From the NCBI RefSeq assembly GCF_001644035.1, contig NZ_LUUG01000139.1, positions 1 to 64,000 on the forward strand: 64,000 nt of DNA. Reading direction: 5' to 3'. Position 1 is the first letter of the stretch; each line of letters begins with the position of its first letter. This stretch comes from Methylomonas methanica. Lineage in GTDB: Bacteria > Pseudomonadota > Gammaproteobacteria > Methylococcales > Methylomonadaceae. Position numbers and translations under genes: made by a program. Shown one piece after another: positions 1-8,782 of the stretch. The notes beneath the pieces were generated by a model. The model did not search any database, was not told the origin of the DNA, and saw only the letters and a list, made by a program, of their open reading frames with translations.

Positions 1-384
1 AGATTTGACTATTTCTCGTATTTTTCTTGGAAAGAGCTTTGCAAGATCTATTTAATGCTGGATTTGTCAAGTAATCAGCTGAGGTCAATAGCTACTGTGA
101 AGTCGTTAAGTTGATGATTTGACTTAGATGTTCGTCATTTACGTTGAGACGAGCTATTAATTGATATGTAGTCAATGTAATCAAATGCTGACGTAAAAAT
201 TTACAGTTAACGTTGTTTCAGACTGTTTAGAAATGATGTATTTTTTTTAAATGCTTGTTTTTAATTTGAATTATTTTTTTTGGCTCATTGTTTGCTTTAG
301 TTATTCCATGATCTAGTGGCGTTTTTACCAAGACGGAGCCAATGGGACCATTCAAAGTTGTTACAAGTTTATATAGGGGGGATT
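1..384. other. AT-rich leader without a recognisable gene
   Basis: No open frame with a plausible ribosome binding site is seen here. The stretch is strongly AT-rich, with T-runs around 240-290, unlike the roughly 50 percent GC of most of the window. It probably holds the promoter and long leader of the PEP-CTERM gene that starts at 385, but I cannot pick a convincing promoter. Confidence 0.5.
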
Positions 385-1092
385 ATGGAAACTAAAATTA
401 TTAAACACATGCTTTTGGCGGGGTTTTTATCGTCAACTGCAATTTTCGGGGGAGGCGTTCAAGCGGCTTCCTTCAGCGTGACGGGCAGCTTAACTGGCGA
501 TCCCAGAACTGCAAACCCGGATAATTTATTCATCAACGTTGGAATCAGTGTAGTTGATACAGTAGCCAGCTGGACAGTAGATGTCGCATCGCCTCTGCAT
601 CCAAATGCAAAGCTTGATGAGTTTTATTTCAACTTGGCATCCTCAGTCAACCCTAGCAATGTGACATTTGGTGGATTCTCACCGACAGGGTGGGTTATCA
701 ACAACCCAGCGTCAACGGTCGGAGGGGGGAACTTCAATCCTACATTTATATTCGAAGCTGTTGATCCACCAGGCAATACAAACAATGTAACTAATGCTGT
801 GGATTTGTTGTTTACCGCAACGTTGAACCGCAATTGGACTTTAGACGACTTTTATTCGGCTGCAGCATTGCAAAGCACAGAAGCTACTTTGCCTGCCGGC
901 CAATTAGGTGCCCACTTGCAGTCACTAAATACTGCTGGTTGTAGTGGTTGTTCTGATAGTGGCTTCCTGGTCGGTAACTACACTCGCGATGGCGGCGGCG
1001 GCGGTCAAGGTAGCGTACCGGAGCCAAGCGTTGTGGCTTTGTTAGGGATGGGTTTGTTGGGCATGGGCTTAACACGTAAATCCAAAGTCTGA
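385..1092 (+). CDS. PEP-CTERM sorting domain protein
   Basis: A 235-residue exported protein. The start at 385 is chosen because a purine-rich AGGGGGG lies 6-7 bases upstream; the frame is open further upstream (to 316) but without such a site. An N-terminal signal peptide (about residues 1-29, ending near VQAAS) precedes a low-complexity mature region. The C-terminus carries VPEP, a hydrophobic helix and a short basic tail (TRKSKV), the tripartite PEP-CTERM signal. In this family the tail is recognised by an exosortase and the protein is delivered to the cell surface or extracellular matrix. A GGGGG linker precedes the signal. The mature domain is not recognised; its beta-rich look resembles other methanotroph PEP-CTERM proteins. 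No exosortase gene is in the window. Confidence 0.85.
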   Translation: METKIIKHMLLAGFLSSTAIFGGGVQAASFSVTGSLTGDPRTANPDNLFINVGISVVDTVASWTVDVASPLHPNAKLDEFYFNLASSVNPSNVTFGGFSPTGWVINNPASTVGGGNFNPTFIFEAVDPPGNTNNVTNAVDLLFTATLNRNWTLDDFYSAAALQSTEATLPAGQLGAHLQSLNTAGCSGCSDSGFLVGNYTRDGGGGGQGSVPEPSVVALLGMGLLGMGLTRKSKV

Positions 1093-1114
1093 CGGTCTGA
1101 TTTTTTTAGACGCA

Positions 1115-1147
1115 TAAAAAACGCCGGTTTAACCGGCGTTTTTTTTA
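1115..1147 (+). terminator. Rho-independent terminator after the PEP-CTERM gene
   Basis: A perfect 9-bp stem (ACGCCGGTT/AACCGGCGT, 1121-1139) with a one-base loop is followed by a run of T to 1146. A second weaker hairpin (1195-1231) followed by seven T lies just downstream. Confidence 0.85.
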
Positions 1148-1264
1148 TCCAGTAATTGTCTAGTAGTTTGAACAATGTGTGTTATCCCGTTGTTGCCATT
1201 GTGATTCTGAAAGCAAAATCACAGTAATGGCAGCCCAGTTTTTTTAGACTTTCTTCCAAGCAAA

Positions 1265-1304
1265 CAGCTGATTTAGCAATTCAATTCAAAATAAAAATCA
1301 GCTG
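1265..1304. repeat. Inverted repeat upstream of the first subtilase gene
   Basis: CAGCTGATTT (1265-1274) and its exact reverse complement AAATCAGCTG (1295-1304) flank a 20-base AT-rich spacer. The symmetry extends imperfectly outwards (GACTTTC near 1247 and GAAAGAC near 1312). It could be an operator or a leader hairpin for the gene starting at 1379; function is inferred from position only. Confidence 0.5.
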
Positions 1305-1378
1305 ACGTCTTGAAAGACTTAATCCAAGGAAGAGCTTTTTAAGAATTGGATATTTAAAATAAAATCAGGGAAACAGTC

Positions 1379-3196
1379 ATGAACAAAAAAAATTTATACA
1401 TAACCTTGGGCGTTGCACTTCTAGCAGTGCCCGCCATCATCTATCTTGACAAATACTTGCTTGAGCAAGAAGTCCAGCAGATAAACCAAGATATGCAGCA
1501 GATGCCCGCATCGGCTGGTAACGTCGCAAAAACCTGGAAACCAGGGCAAATTTTAGTTAAGCCCAATGCCGGTTTGACTGATGCGGAATTTGAAAAAATT
1601 CTGCGCGGTAATCAAGGTAAAAGTAACGAAAAAATAGGTAATTTGCCGGTTCATGTTGTTAGCGTTCCTGAGCAAGCGGAAGAAGCGGTGGTGCGGGCGC
1701 TATCAAAAAATCCCCATATTGAGTTTGCTGAGTTGGATATGGCACAGCCAATGAGCGCGACTACTCCAAATGATCCAAACTTTGCTGGTGCTTGGCATCT
1801 AGCAAAAATACAAACGCCTGGCGCATGGGATGTTTCCAAAGCTGATGGCATTACGATTGCCATTCTGGACAGTGGCGTTGATGGTTCGCATCCGGATTTG
1901 GCTAATCATATGATTCCGGGGTGGAATGCCGTGGATGGAGGCTCCGACACTACCGACATCAATGGTCATGGTACTGCGGTTGCGGGTACGGCAGCGGCTG
2001 TCACCGATAACTCTGTTGGCGTTGCTGGAGTGGCCTGGAACGCTAAAATAATGCCCGTCAGAATTACCAACGATTCAACGGGATACGCTTACTGGAGTGA
2101 CGTTGCGCGTGGTCTGAGTTGGGCGGCTGACAATGGAGCCGATGTCGCAAATATCAGTTATGGGGTGAGTGGTAGCTCGGCGGTGTCATCGGCGGCCCAG
2201 TATATGAATTCCAAAGGCGGATTAGTGGTCGTCGCGGGCGCTAATGACGGCGTAGATCCGGGCTATACCAATAACCCCTACATGATTTCTGTTTCAGCAA
2301 CCGACGGGAATGATGCTAAAGCCAGTTGGTCCAACTATGGCGCTTTTATAGATGTCGCCGCGCCTGGCACCTATATAGCAACGCTTCTTAGAGGTGGTGG
2401 GTATGCCAATTGGAACGGGACCTCGTTTTCTAGTCCTGTGACAGCCGGTGTAGTCGCGTTGATTCAAGCCGCAAATCCCAATTTGGTTCCTGCGGATGTC
2501 GAAAAAGTGCTAAAGGATTCTGCCGATAAAGTATCAGGCCTTAATTTTGATCCAAACTTTGGCTATGGACGTATCAATGCTAGTGCAGCCGTGCAATTGG
2601 CGCTTAATACAGTGGCTAAAGATACTCTGGCACCTGCGGCTATCATTGCATCTCCTGGCGCCGGATCTGTGGTCAGTGGCTTGACCTCTGTAGCTGTAAA
2701 CGCCAGCGATAATGTTGCAGTCAGTCAGGTTTCGTTTTATGCGGGCGGTAAACTGGTCGGCACAGACGGCACTGCGCCTTACACCTTCAGCTGGGATTCA
2801 ACCACTGCGGCAAACGGTAATATAAATTTAACCGCAGTAGCTACCGATTCTGCCGGAAACCAAGGCTCATCAAGTGCCGTGACCGTGAACGTACAAAATC
2901 AAACCACCGTAACCAACACGGATCAAGCCGCTCCAACCGTGACCATTTCCAACCCGGTTAATGGCGCGAAAGTGAGTGGAAGCGTAGTGAATATTTCTGT
3001 TGCTGCTAATGACGACATTGCCGTCGCTAAAGTACAACTTTATATTGACAGCAAGCTGGTGTCGTCTACAACCAGCAAAACCTTGAGTTACAGCTGGAAC
3101 GTCAAGAAAGTGGCTGCTGGCAGTCATTCGATCAAAGCGGTTGCTACCGATACATCTAATAAAACGGCTACCGTGAGCATCCTAGTAAGTAAGTAG
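1379..3196 (+). CDS. S8 family subtilisin-like serine protease with Ig-like repeats
   Basis: A 605-residue exported protease. A hydrophobic N-terminal segment (about residues 6-23) acts as signal or anchor and is followed by a propeptide-like region to about residue 125. The catalytic triad is intact: Asp164 (AILDSGVDG), His197 (NGHGTAVAG) and Ser349 (NGTSFSSPV); the oxyanion-hole Asn is in AGANDG. After the peptidase domain (about 130-415) come two bacterial Ig-like domains (about 420-508 and 515-605), each with an ASDNVAV or ANDDIAV-type loop and a final ATD loop. Such repeats usually mediate substrate or surface binding. The start at 1379 has AGGGAAA just upstream. The next gene is a close paralogue, so this is a tandem duplication. 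Physiological substrate unknown. Confidence 0.92.
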   Translation: MNKKNLYITLGVALLAVPAIIYLDKYLLEQEVQQINQDMQQMPASAGNVAKTWKPGQILVKPNAGLTDAEFEKILRGNQGKSNEKIGNLPVHVVSVPEQAEEAVVRALSKNPHIEFAELDMAQPMSATTPNDPNFAGAWHLAKIQTPGAWDVSKADGITIAILDSGVDGSHPDLANHMIPGWNAVDGGSDTTDINGHGTAVAGTAAAVTDNSVGVAGVAWNAKIMPVRITNDSTGYAYWSDVARGLSWAADNGADVANISYGVSGSSAVSSAAQYMNSKGGLVVVAGANDGVDPGYTNNPYMISVSATDGNDAKASWSNYGAFIDVAAPGTYIATLLRGGGYANWNGTSFSSPVTAGVVALIQAANPNLVPADVEKVLKDSADKVSGLNFDPNFGYGRINASAAVQLALNTVAKDTLAPAAIIASPGAGSVVSGLTSVAVNASDNVAVSQVSFYAGGKLVGTDGTAPYTFSWDSTTAANGNINLTAVATDSAGNQGSSSAVTVNVQNQTTVTNTDQAAPTVTISNPVNGAKVSGSVVNISVAANDDIAVAKVQLYIDSKLVSSTTSKTLSYSWNVKKVAAGSHSIKAVATDTSNKTATVSILVSK

Positions 3197-3206
3197 CGTT
3201 TGTCTC

Positions 3207-3282
3207 CAGAATGCTGCCAACAATTTTGTTGGCAGCATTCTGCAAGCCAATCTGTACAAGGGGCGTATTCCGCCCCTTTTTT
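3207..3282 (+). terminator. Two consecutive hairpins, the second a Rho-independent terminator
   Basis: A perfect 17-bp inverted repeat (3207-3223 with 3226-3242) starts 10 bases after the subtilase stop codon. It is followed by a second hairpin (AAGGGGCG, 3258-3265, with CGCCCCTT, 3271-3278) that runs into six T. The second is a classic terminator; the first, long and without a T-tract, may protect the mRNA 3' end. Confidence 0.85.
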
Positions 3283-3439
3283 ATCGCGACAAGTCGCCAT
3301 AAACAGATCGCTTGATCAACTCTGGCGAGGCTATTCGCGAAAGATGGGCAGGAGTTTTAATCTGTTCTTAATAAAGTTTTTAGTCCGAGCCTCTTACAAT
3401 AATCGATTTGCTTGATTTTATTCAATAGACGGGATTGTG

Positions 3440-5227
3440 ATGCTTAGAGTTAAGGATATTGTGGTTGTAAGTTTGTTCAGTTTGCCTATCGGATTCGCTT
3501 ATGGGCAAGCACTTCCGAATACTGTAGCGAATTTACCGGCCGGCAAAGCTTGGAAGTCCGGACAGATATTAGTCCAGCCCAAAGCTGGACTGCCTGACGC
3601 CGAGTTTAAAAAAATTCTGCGTTTCAATGGCAGTGGTATTGCTGAAAAAATCGGTAGTTCGGCTATCCATATTATCAGTGTTCCTGAACATGCTGAGACT
3701 GCCGTGGTGCGGGCCTTATCAAAAAATCCCCATATCGAGTTTGCCGAATTGGATATGGCTATGCCACTGAGCGCCGTTCCCAACGATCCACAATTTGCCA
3801 ATGCCTGGCATTTATCCAAAATCCAGAGCCCTAGTGCATGGGATGTCTCAAAAGCAGACGGTATTACTATTGCGATACTTGATAGCGGTGTGGATGGTTC
3901 ACATCCAGATTTAGCGGCGCATATGGTGCCGGGATGGAACGCGGTAGACAGTGGTTCGATCACTACTGACATTAATGGACATGGTACTGCCGTGGCGGGT
4001 GCCGCCGCTGCCGTCACCAATAATGCCAGCGGTGTCGCAGGTGTGGCATGGAACGCCAAAATCATGCCTATCAGGATTACCAATGATGCCGGTGGTTATG
4101 CGTATTGGAGTGACGTTGCCCGCGGTTTGAACTGGGCCGCCGATAACGGTGCCGACGTCGCGAATCTCAGCTATGCCGCAAGCGACAGTGCCACGGTAAT
4201 CTCAGCTGCTCAATACATGCGAAGTAAAGGCGGTTTGGTATTGGTGGCTGCCGGCAATGCTGGCACGGATCCGGGGCTTGCGGATAGCGTGAACTTGATT
4301 GCCGTTTCCGCTACGGATGCTAATGACGTAAAAGCCAGCTTCTCGAATTACGGCAAATATATCGATATTGCGGCGCCGGGCGTATCCATTCCGACGACCA
4401 ACAATGGCGGCACCTATGCTGCTTGGTACGGTACCTCGCTTGCCACGCCGGTCGCTGCTGGTGTGGTGGCACTGATTCAGGCTGCCAATCCGAAACTTAC
4501 GCCTGATAATGTCGAAAAAATATTGAAAAGTTCTGCGGATAAGGTAACTGGTGTTAGTTTTGACCCGAACTACGGCTACGGGCGCGTTAACGCGGCCAAC
4601 GCAATCAAGGCTGCCATCAATACCGTCTCGTTGGATACCCAAGCTCCGGCGACTGCTGTTCTATCCCCAATTGCTGGCGCTGTGGTTAGTGGTCTGGTTT
4701 CAGTGGCGGTGGCAGCCAGCGATAATGTTGCAGTCAACCAAGTCTCACTGTTTGCCAATGGTAAGTTGGTCGGAACCGACGGCGTCGCACCCTATCAATT
4801 TAGCTGGGATACCAGTAGCCTAGCCAATGGCAACGTCACTTTAACGGCTGGCGCAATCGATTCGGCTGGAAATACTGGTTCATCTGCTGTCGTGACTGTT
4901 AGCGTACAGAATCAAAACGCTACCGGCGGGTCTACTGGCAATACGACATCTGCTGATTTGATCGCGCCCACGGTTAATATTTCTAACCCATTGAACGGTA
5001 CTAAAGTTAGTGGCTTGGTAGCGGTTTCTGTTTCGGCAAAAGATAATGTGGCGGTTGCCAAGGTGCAGATTTATATCGATACGAAGTTGGTTGCTTCAAC
5101 GACCGGCAGCAGTTTGAGTTATAGCTGGAACGCCAAAAAAACCTCGGCGGGTAACCATAGTATTAAAGTGATTGCGACGGATACGTCTGGTAATTCAGGC
5201 ACTGCCAGTATACAAGTGACCAAATAA
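3440..5227 (+). CDS. S8 family subtilisin-like serine protease, tandem paralogue
   Basis: A secreted protease of 595 residues, closely similar along its length to the preceding gene. The start is ATG 3440 or the adjacent GTG 3437; GACGGGA at 3428-3434 could serve either. A standard signal peptide (about 1-24, ending GFAYGQA) replaces the anchor-like N-terminus of the first copy. The triad is intact: Asp148, His181 and Ser333 (YGTSLATPV), with the oxyanion Asn in AAGNAG. Two Ig-like domains (about 400-595) follow. Long stretches are near-identical to the paralogue (for example the region around DVSKADGITIAILDSGVDGS) while synonymous sites differ, which argues for an old but selectively maintained duplication. 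The two leaders suggest different localisation, the first possibly membrane-held and this one released. Confidence 0.92.
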   Translation: MLRVKDIVVVSLFSLPIGFAYGQALPNTVANLPAGKAWKSGQILVQPKAGLPDAEFKKILRFNGSGIAEKIGSSAIHIISVPEHAETAVVRALSKNPHIEFAELDMAMPLSAVPNDPQFANAWHLSKIQSPSAWDVSKADGITIAILDSGVDGSHPDLAAHMVPGWNAVDSGSITTDINGHGTAVAGAAAAVTNNASGVAGVAWNAKIMPIRITNDAGGYAYWSDVARGLNWAADNGADVANLSYAASDSATVISAAQYMRSKGGLVLVAAGNAGTDPGLADSVNLIAVSATDANDVKASFSNYGKYIDIAAPGVSIPTTNNGGTYAAWYGTSLATPVAAGVVALIQAANPKLTPDNVEKILKSSADKVTGVSFDPNYGYGRVNAANAIKAAINTVSLDTQAPATAVLSPIAGAVVSGLVSVAVAASDNVAVNQVSLFANGKLVGTDGVAPYQFSWDTSSLANGNVTLTAGAIDSAGNTGSSAVVTVSVQNQNATGGSTGNTTSADLIAPTVNISNPLNGTKVSGLVAVSVSAKDNVAVAKVQIYIDTKLVASTTGSSLSYSWNAKKTSAGNHSIKVIATDTSGNSGTASIQVTK

Positions 5228-5495
5228 GCTCACACCTCAGGGGATTTGTATCGCCTGCCGCCAGCAATATTTCGCTCAAACTGGTGGCAGACGGCAAATC
5301 CACGCCGCCCAGGATTGGACCAGTGAAAGGCAAGTGCTGGTAGTTACGCGACTGAATCACACTCGGCATCGACTCTAGTTTTGATGATTGCGAGTGGCGT
5401 GATTCCCGGCGGGTTTTGCGACGCAATCAAGATTATCCGCAGCGCCATCCGTTACAATAGCCGCCATCTTCCGTGAACCTAAGCTTCCCTTTCAA

Positions 5496-6263
5496 ATGAA
5501 CCATTCGATTATTTATGCGCTGGATTTTGATGGCGTTGTCTGCGACAGCGCGATTGAAACCGCGATCACCGGCTGGAAAGCCGGCACAACTATTTGGAAA
5601 GACATGCCTGACGCAGTACCTCAGGCTATCGTCGAGCAGTTTCGCGAAGTGCGGCCGATTATAGAGACGGGTTACGAAGCGATTCTGATCATTCGCCTCA
5701 TGTATCTGGGCAAAAGTACTGCCGCTATTTACGCCAATTACGCCGCTAAAGTGCAAAGGATGTTGGACGAAATCCATTTAAGCATCGACGATTTGAAAAA
5801 GCTGTTCGGCGAAACCCGTGATAACTGGATTGCCAGTGATCGTGCCGATTGGATAGCCAAGAATCCCTTGTATCCCGGTGTTGCGGAAAAACTGCGTGAC
5901 TTGGGACAACGGCATTTTTGGTGCGTGATTACCACCAAACAAGAGCGCTTCGTGAAGGAAATTCTTAGCGCCAACCAGATTGAGTTGGCCGACGAACGAA
6001 TTTTCGGGATGGACCGCAAGCTTAGCAAACCTGACATCCTGAAAGGTTTAAAAGCCCAGCATCCGGGCCAGCCGATTTATTTTACCGAGGATCGCCTACC
6101 GGCTCTGGAGGGTGTAAAAAAACACCCGGAGCTGGCCGATGTGAAGTTATTTTTCGCGCTATGGGGTTATAACCTTGCCGCAGACCACTCTGTTGCAGCG
6201 GAGCAAGCAATCGTGCTACAGCAGTTAGAGACTTTTCTCAGCGACAGTTTGGGTGCCGTATAG
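5496..6263 (+). CDS. HAD-like hydrolase
   Basis: A 255-residue soluble protein. Motif I of the haloacid dehalogenase superfamily is at the N-terminus (YALDFDGVVCDSA: nucleophile Asp and second Asp two residues later). A helical cap region follows (about 20-120), then a motif II region (CVITTKQE, Thr), a Lys-containing motif III region (RKLSKPDILKG), and an acidic motif near FTEDRLPAL. These fit a phosphatase-type HAD enzyme. Substrate unknown; the protein resembles those of cyanobacteria and methanotrophs annotated only as HAD family hydrolase. It stands alone, convergent with modC. Confidence 0.75.
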   Translation: MNHSIIYALDFDGVVCDSAIETAITGWKAGTTIWKDMPDAVPQAIVEQFREVRPIIETGYEAILIIRLMYLGKSTAAIYANYAAKVQRMLDEIHLSIDDLKKLFGETRDNWIASDRADWIAKNPLYPGVAEKLRDLGQRHFWCVITTKQERFVKEILSANQIELADERIFGMDRKLSKPDILKGLKAQHPGQPIYFTEDRLPALEGVKKHPELADVKLFFALWGYNLAADHSVAAEQAIVLQQLETFLSDSLGAV

Positions 6264-6275
6264 GCGGTACCGAGT

Positions 6276-7457
6276 TCAGTAACGGTATTCCAAAACACGG
6301 CTGGTTTCGGCGTCGGCATCGTTCAAATAGTAGTAACCGTCGCCGTGGCTGACAATACGTTGATAGGGTAGGGCGTCCAGTTCGGACAGATAGACGATGG
6401 CGTGGGTTTTAATCAGGCAATACACCACGTCGCCTTCCCGCAAAGCCATGCACTGACAGGCACCCGGCGTAATTTCCACCAACAAGGTACCACCGCAATC
6501 AACCTGCACGATTAAACTTTCGCCGCTGGGGATGATAGCGCATATTCGACCTTTTAACTGATTCTGAATGGAGATGCCATCGATATAAGCTCGCGACAGC
6601 GCAATGTCGTTGGCGCGTATCGATACCTGGCTCTGGCTGCCGATTGCAAATTGCGGACGCAGCGGCAATGCCAGCGGCAGACCGAAACTATCCGCCATAC
6701 TGCAACCCGCCTGGTAATCGTGATTGCGAATACTGATCGGTAGGATGTTGTCGATTTGGCGGATACCCAGATAGCGCAAGATGCCTTGATGTTTAGCCAC
6801 TTCGCGCAAGGAGCCGCTACGCAGCACCTGGCCGTGCTCCAGCACGATCAATTGATCGGTCAATTCCAGAATCTCGCCCAGCGACTGGCTGGCATACAGT
6901 ACCGGCAAGCCGAATTCGTCTTGCAGGCGTTTCAAAATCGGCAGTAGTTGCGAGCGGTAACCGTGGCCGATAGCGGCGAAAGTCTCGTCAAGCAATAACA
7001 ACTTCGGCGATTTCAGCAGAGAACGGGCCAGCGCCACCCGCTGGCGTTCGCCGACCGAGAGCCGTTCGATGGGTTGATCCAGGTTGGCGACCAGTTCCAG
7101 TAAATTGATTAAATAGTCCGGCTTGAACAGCCGGCGCTGCTTGAGGGTGCGGTAATAGCTGGCGGTCAAATTGTCGCGCACGGTTTCCGTGGCGTCGGCG
7201 CAATCGCTCTGCAATACCGCGCCTATCGGCCGTTGTTCGCGCGGCATCACGATGCCCTTGCGGCTGTCGAACAAGATTTTGCCGTCCAGCGAAATATGTC
7301 CGCTTTGCGGCTGAATGGTACCGGCGATCAAGCCTAGTAAGGTACTTTTACCGGCACCGGATTGTCCGAACAGACCGACGCTGATCTCGCCGACCGATAA
7401 CTGCGTGCTGAGGTCGAAATGACCGCGACGCAGTTTGACATTCATTTCCAGCAGCAT
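6276..7457 (-). CDS. modC: Molybdate ABC transporter ATP-binding protein
   Basis: A 393-residue ATPase of molybdate uptake. It shows Walker A (GQSGAGKST), the ABC signature (LSVGERQRVALARS), Walker B (KLLLLDE) and a C-terminal TOBE/Mop-type domain (about 295-370) that binds oxyanion and regulates the ATPase. The start at 7457 is preferred over GTG 7463 because GGAGGTG sits five bases upstream. It is the last gene of a minus-strand group: porin, modA, molbindin, modC. A short GC-rich hairpin (7483-7501) lies between the molbindin and this gene. The permease modB, which normally lies between modA and modC, is absent from the window, so this ATPase must pair with a permease encoded elsewhere or be unpaired. 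The protein is slightly longer than the usual 350-360 residues. Confidence 0.92.
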   Translation of the reverse strand: MLLEMNVKLRRGHFDLSTQLSVGEISVGLFGQSGAGKSTLLGLIAGTIQPQSGHISLDGKILFDSRKGIVMPREQRPIGAVLQSDCADATETVRDNLTASYYRTLKQRRLFKPDYLINLLELVANLDQPIERLSVGERQRVALARSLLKSPKLLLLDETFAAIGHGYRSQLLPILKRLQDEFGLPVLYASQSLGEILELTDQLIVLEHGQVLRSGSLREVAKHQGILRYLGIRQIDNILPISIRNHDYQAGCSMADSFGLPLALPLRPQFAIGSQSQVSIRANDIALSRAYIDGISIQNQLKGRICAIIPSGESLIVQVDCGGTLLVEITPGACQCMALREGDVVYCLIKTHAIVYLSELDALPYQRIVSHGDGYYYLNDADAETSRVLEYRY

Positions 7458-7513
7458 GACCACCTCCGGTGGTTAAAGCCGACCCGGCCCCGTTGGCCGG
7501 GCCGATCGCAATA

Positions 7514-7942
7514 TTAACCCTGCACGCCGAGAATCACCGCGCCGGCTTTGAAGACTGCCGTGGCGGTTTTGCCTTTGCGTAGTCCCAAGGTTTCCACGCT
7601 ATCGTTAGTAACGGTTGCTGCGATTTTGTCGCCGCCGGGCAGGGCGATATCCACTTCGGTGTTGACCGTGCCCGCCTTAACGTCAGTGACCGTACCTGCC
7701 AATTGGTTACGCGCCGAAATCCGATAGCCGCCGAAATCGGTGACAACGATGACTTGGGGCGCTTTTACCAACACGATGACTTTCTTGCCGGTTTCTATCG
7801 CCAAGGTTTCGACGGAGTCTTTGGTAATCGAGGCGACTATGGTTTCGCCGCCTTTCAAACCGACATGCACTTCGGCGTTGACTGCACCGATGGTGACTTC
7901 CGTGACGGTGCCGGAAAATTGGTTACGTGCGCTTGCTTTCAT
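7514..7942 (-). CDS. Molbindin: tandem Mop-domain molybdate-binding protein
   Basis: A 142-residue protein made of two Mop (TOBE) repeats of about 68 residues. Each begins with SARNQ(F/L)(S/A)GTVT and contains a NxEV...GG segment (residues 4-67 and 75-138), the fold that assembles into molybdate-binding rings. Proteins with this di-Mop design store or buffer molybdate or tungstate in the cytoplasm. It sits between modA and modC where modB would be expected. The two repeats are also similar to the C-terminal half of ModE at 10511-11347 (which also contains SARNQLFGT), so the domains are related. The start is supported by an AGGA-type site upstream. Confidence 0.9.
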   Translation of the reverse strand: MKASARNQFSGTVTEVTIGAVNAEVHVGLKGGETIVASITKDSVETLAIETGKKVIVLVKAPQVIVVTDFGGYRISARNQLAGTVTDVKAGTVNTEVDIALPGGDKIAATVTNDSVETLGLRKGKTATAVFKAGAVILGVQG

Positions 7943-7972
7943 GATGATTCCTGTAGAGTTATAAATGATGAT

Positions 7973-8746
7973 TTAGGGTTGTTTGGGTATGCCAAAACCG
8001 TATTTTTCGATAATTGACAATGCCGCTGGAGATTTAAGGAAATTTAGCAATGCTGATGCCGCCGGGTTGTCTGCCCCGGTTGTTAGCAGAGAGGCCGTTT
8101 GATTGAAGGGACTATGCAGATTATCAGGTACGACCCAACCTGACCCGCTAGCGATTTTGCCTGTATTGACGTCAATGACTTGCGCCAATCCGACGAAACC
8201 CAGTTCGGCGTTACCCGTACTGACAAACTGGTAAGTTTGCGAGATGTTTTCCCCCATCACAAATAGAGGGCGTAATTTGTCTACTACCCCGATATGGCTC
8301 ATTACTTCTTCGGCGACAACACCGTATGGGGCGTGACTAGGGTCGGCCAGAGCGATATGTTTAAAGGTGCCGGTTTTCAGAATTGCTCCTTGTTCGTCGA
8401 CATAGCCTGGTTTCGGTGACCACAGCACCAACTTACCGATTGCGTAAACAAAATGGCTATCTGGCACGGCATGACCGGATTTTTCCAATTCCAAAGGGTA
8501 TTTTTCGCTAGCCGATAGATAAACTTCAAACGGAGCGCCGCTTTGGATTTGTGCGAAAGCTTTGCCGGATGATCCGAAAGACAGCTTGGCACTGTGGCCG
8601 GTGGTTTTCTCGAAAGCCTCTGCAATTTCGGTCATCGGTTTGGTGAAATCCGAGGCCACTGCAACCAACGTGGTATCGGCCTGCGCAAACGCGCTCGACA
8701 GTAGCGATAAAGCTAAAATAATCCGGTTTAAAGCGATAAACGACAT
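7973..8746 (-). CDS. modA: Molybdate ABC transporter substrate-binding protein
   Basis: A 257-residue periplasmic binding protein. The start at 8746 is set by GAGGAG about eight bases upstream; an in-frame ATG 15 bases earlier lacks such a site. The signal peptide (residues 1-22, cleaved near AFAQA-D) is followed by VAVASDFTKPMTEIA and the family's SFGSSGKAFAQIQSGAP segment; Ser residues in these segments contact the oxyanion in known ModA structures. It is co-oriented with the porin upstream (gap 36 bases) and the molbindin downstream (gap 30 bases), which suggests one operon. It would capture molybdate in the periplasm; specificity for molybdate over tungstate cannot be read from the sequence. 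Confidence 0.92.
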   Translation of the reverse strand: MSFIALNRIILALSLLSSAFAQADTTLVAVASDFTKPMTEIAEAFEKTTGHSAKLSFGSSGKAFAQIQSGAPFEVYLSASEKYPLELEKSGHAVPDSHFVYAIGKLVLWSPKPGYVDEQGAILKTGTFKHIALADPSHAPYGVVAEEVMSHIGVVDKLRPLFVMGENISQTYQFVSTGNAELGFVGLAQVIDVNTGKIASGSGWVVPDNLHSPFNQTASLLTTGADNPAASALLNFLKSPAALSIIEKYGFGIPKQP

Positions 8747-8782
8747 GGTATTTCTCCTCAATGAAAAGTTGATCGGTAGTGG

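Noticed and set aside
3200-3415. Open frame after the first subtilase (71 codons)
   Set aside because: It runs through two terminator hairpins and has no ribosome binding site.
5163-5426. Minus-strand frame (87 codons) between the second subtilase and the HAD gene
   Set aside because: The segment around HLPFTGPILGGVDLPS looks protein-like and may be a remnant, but the frame overlaps the subtilase end and has no start context.
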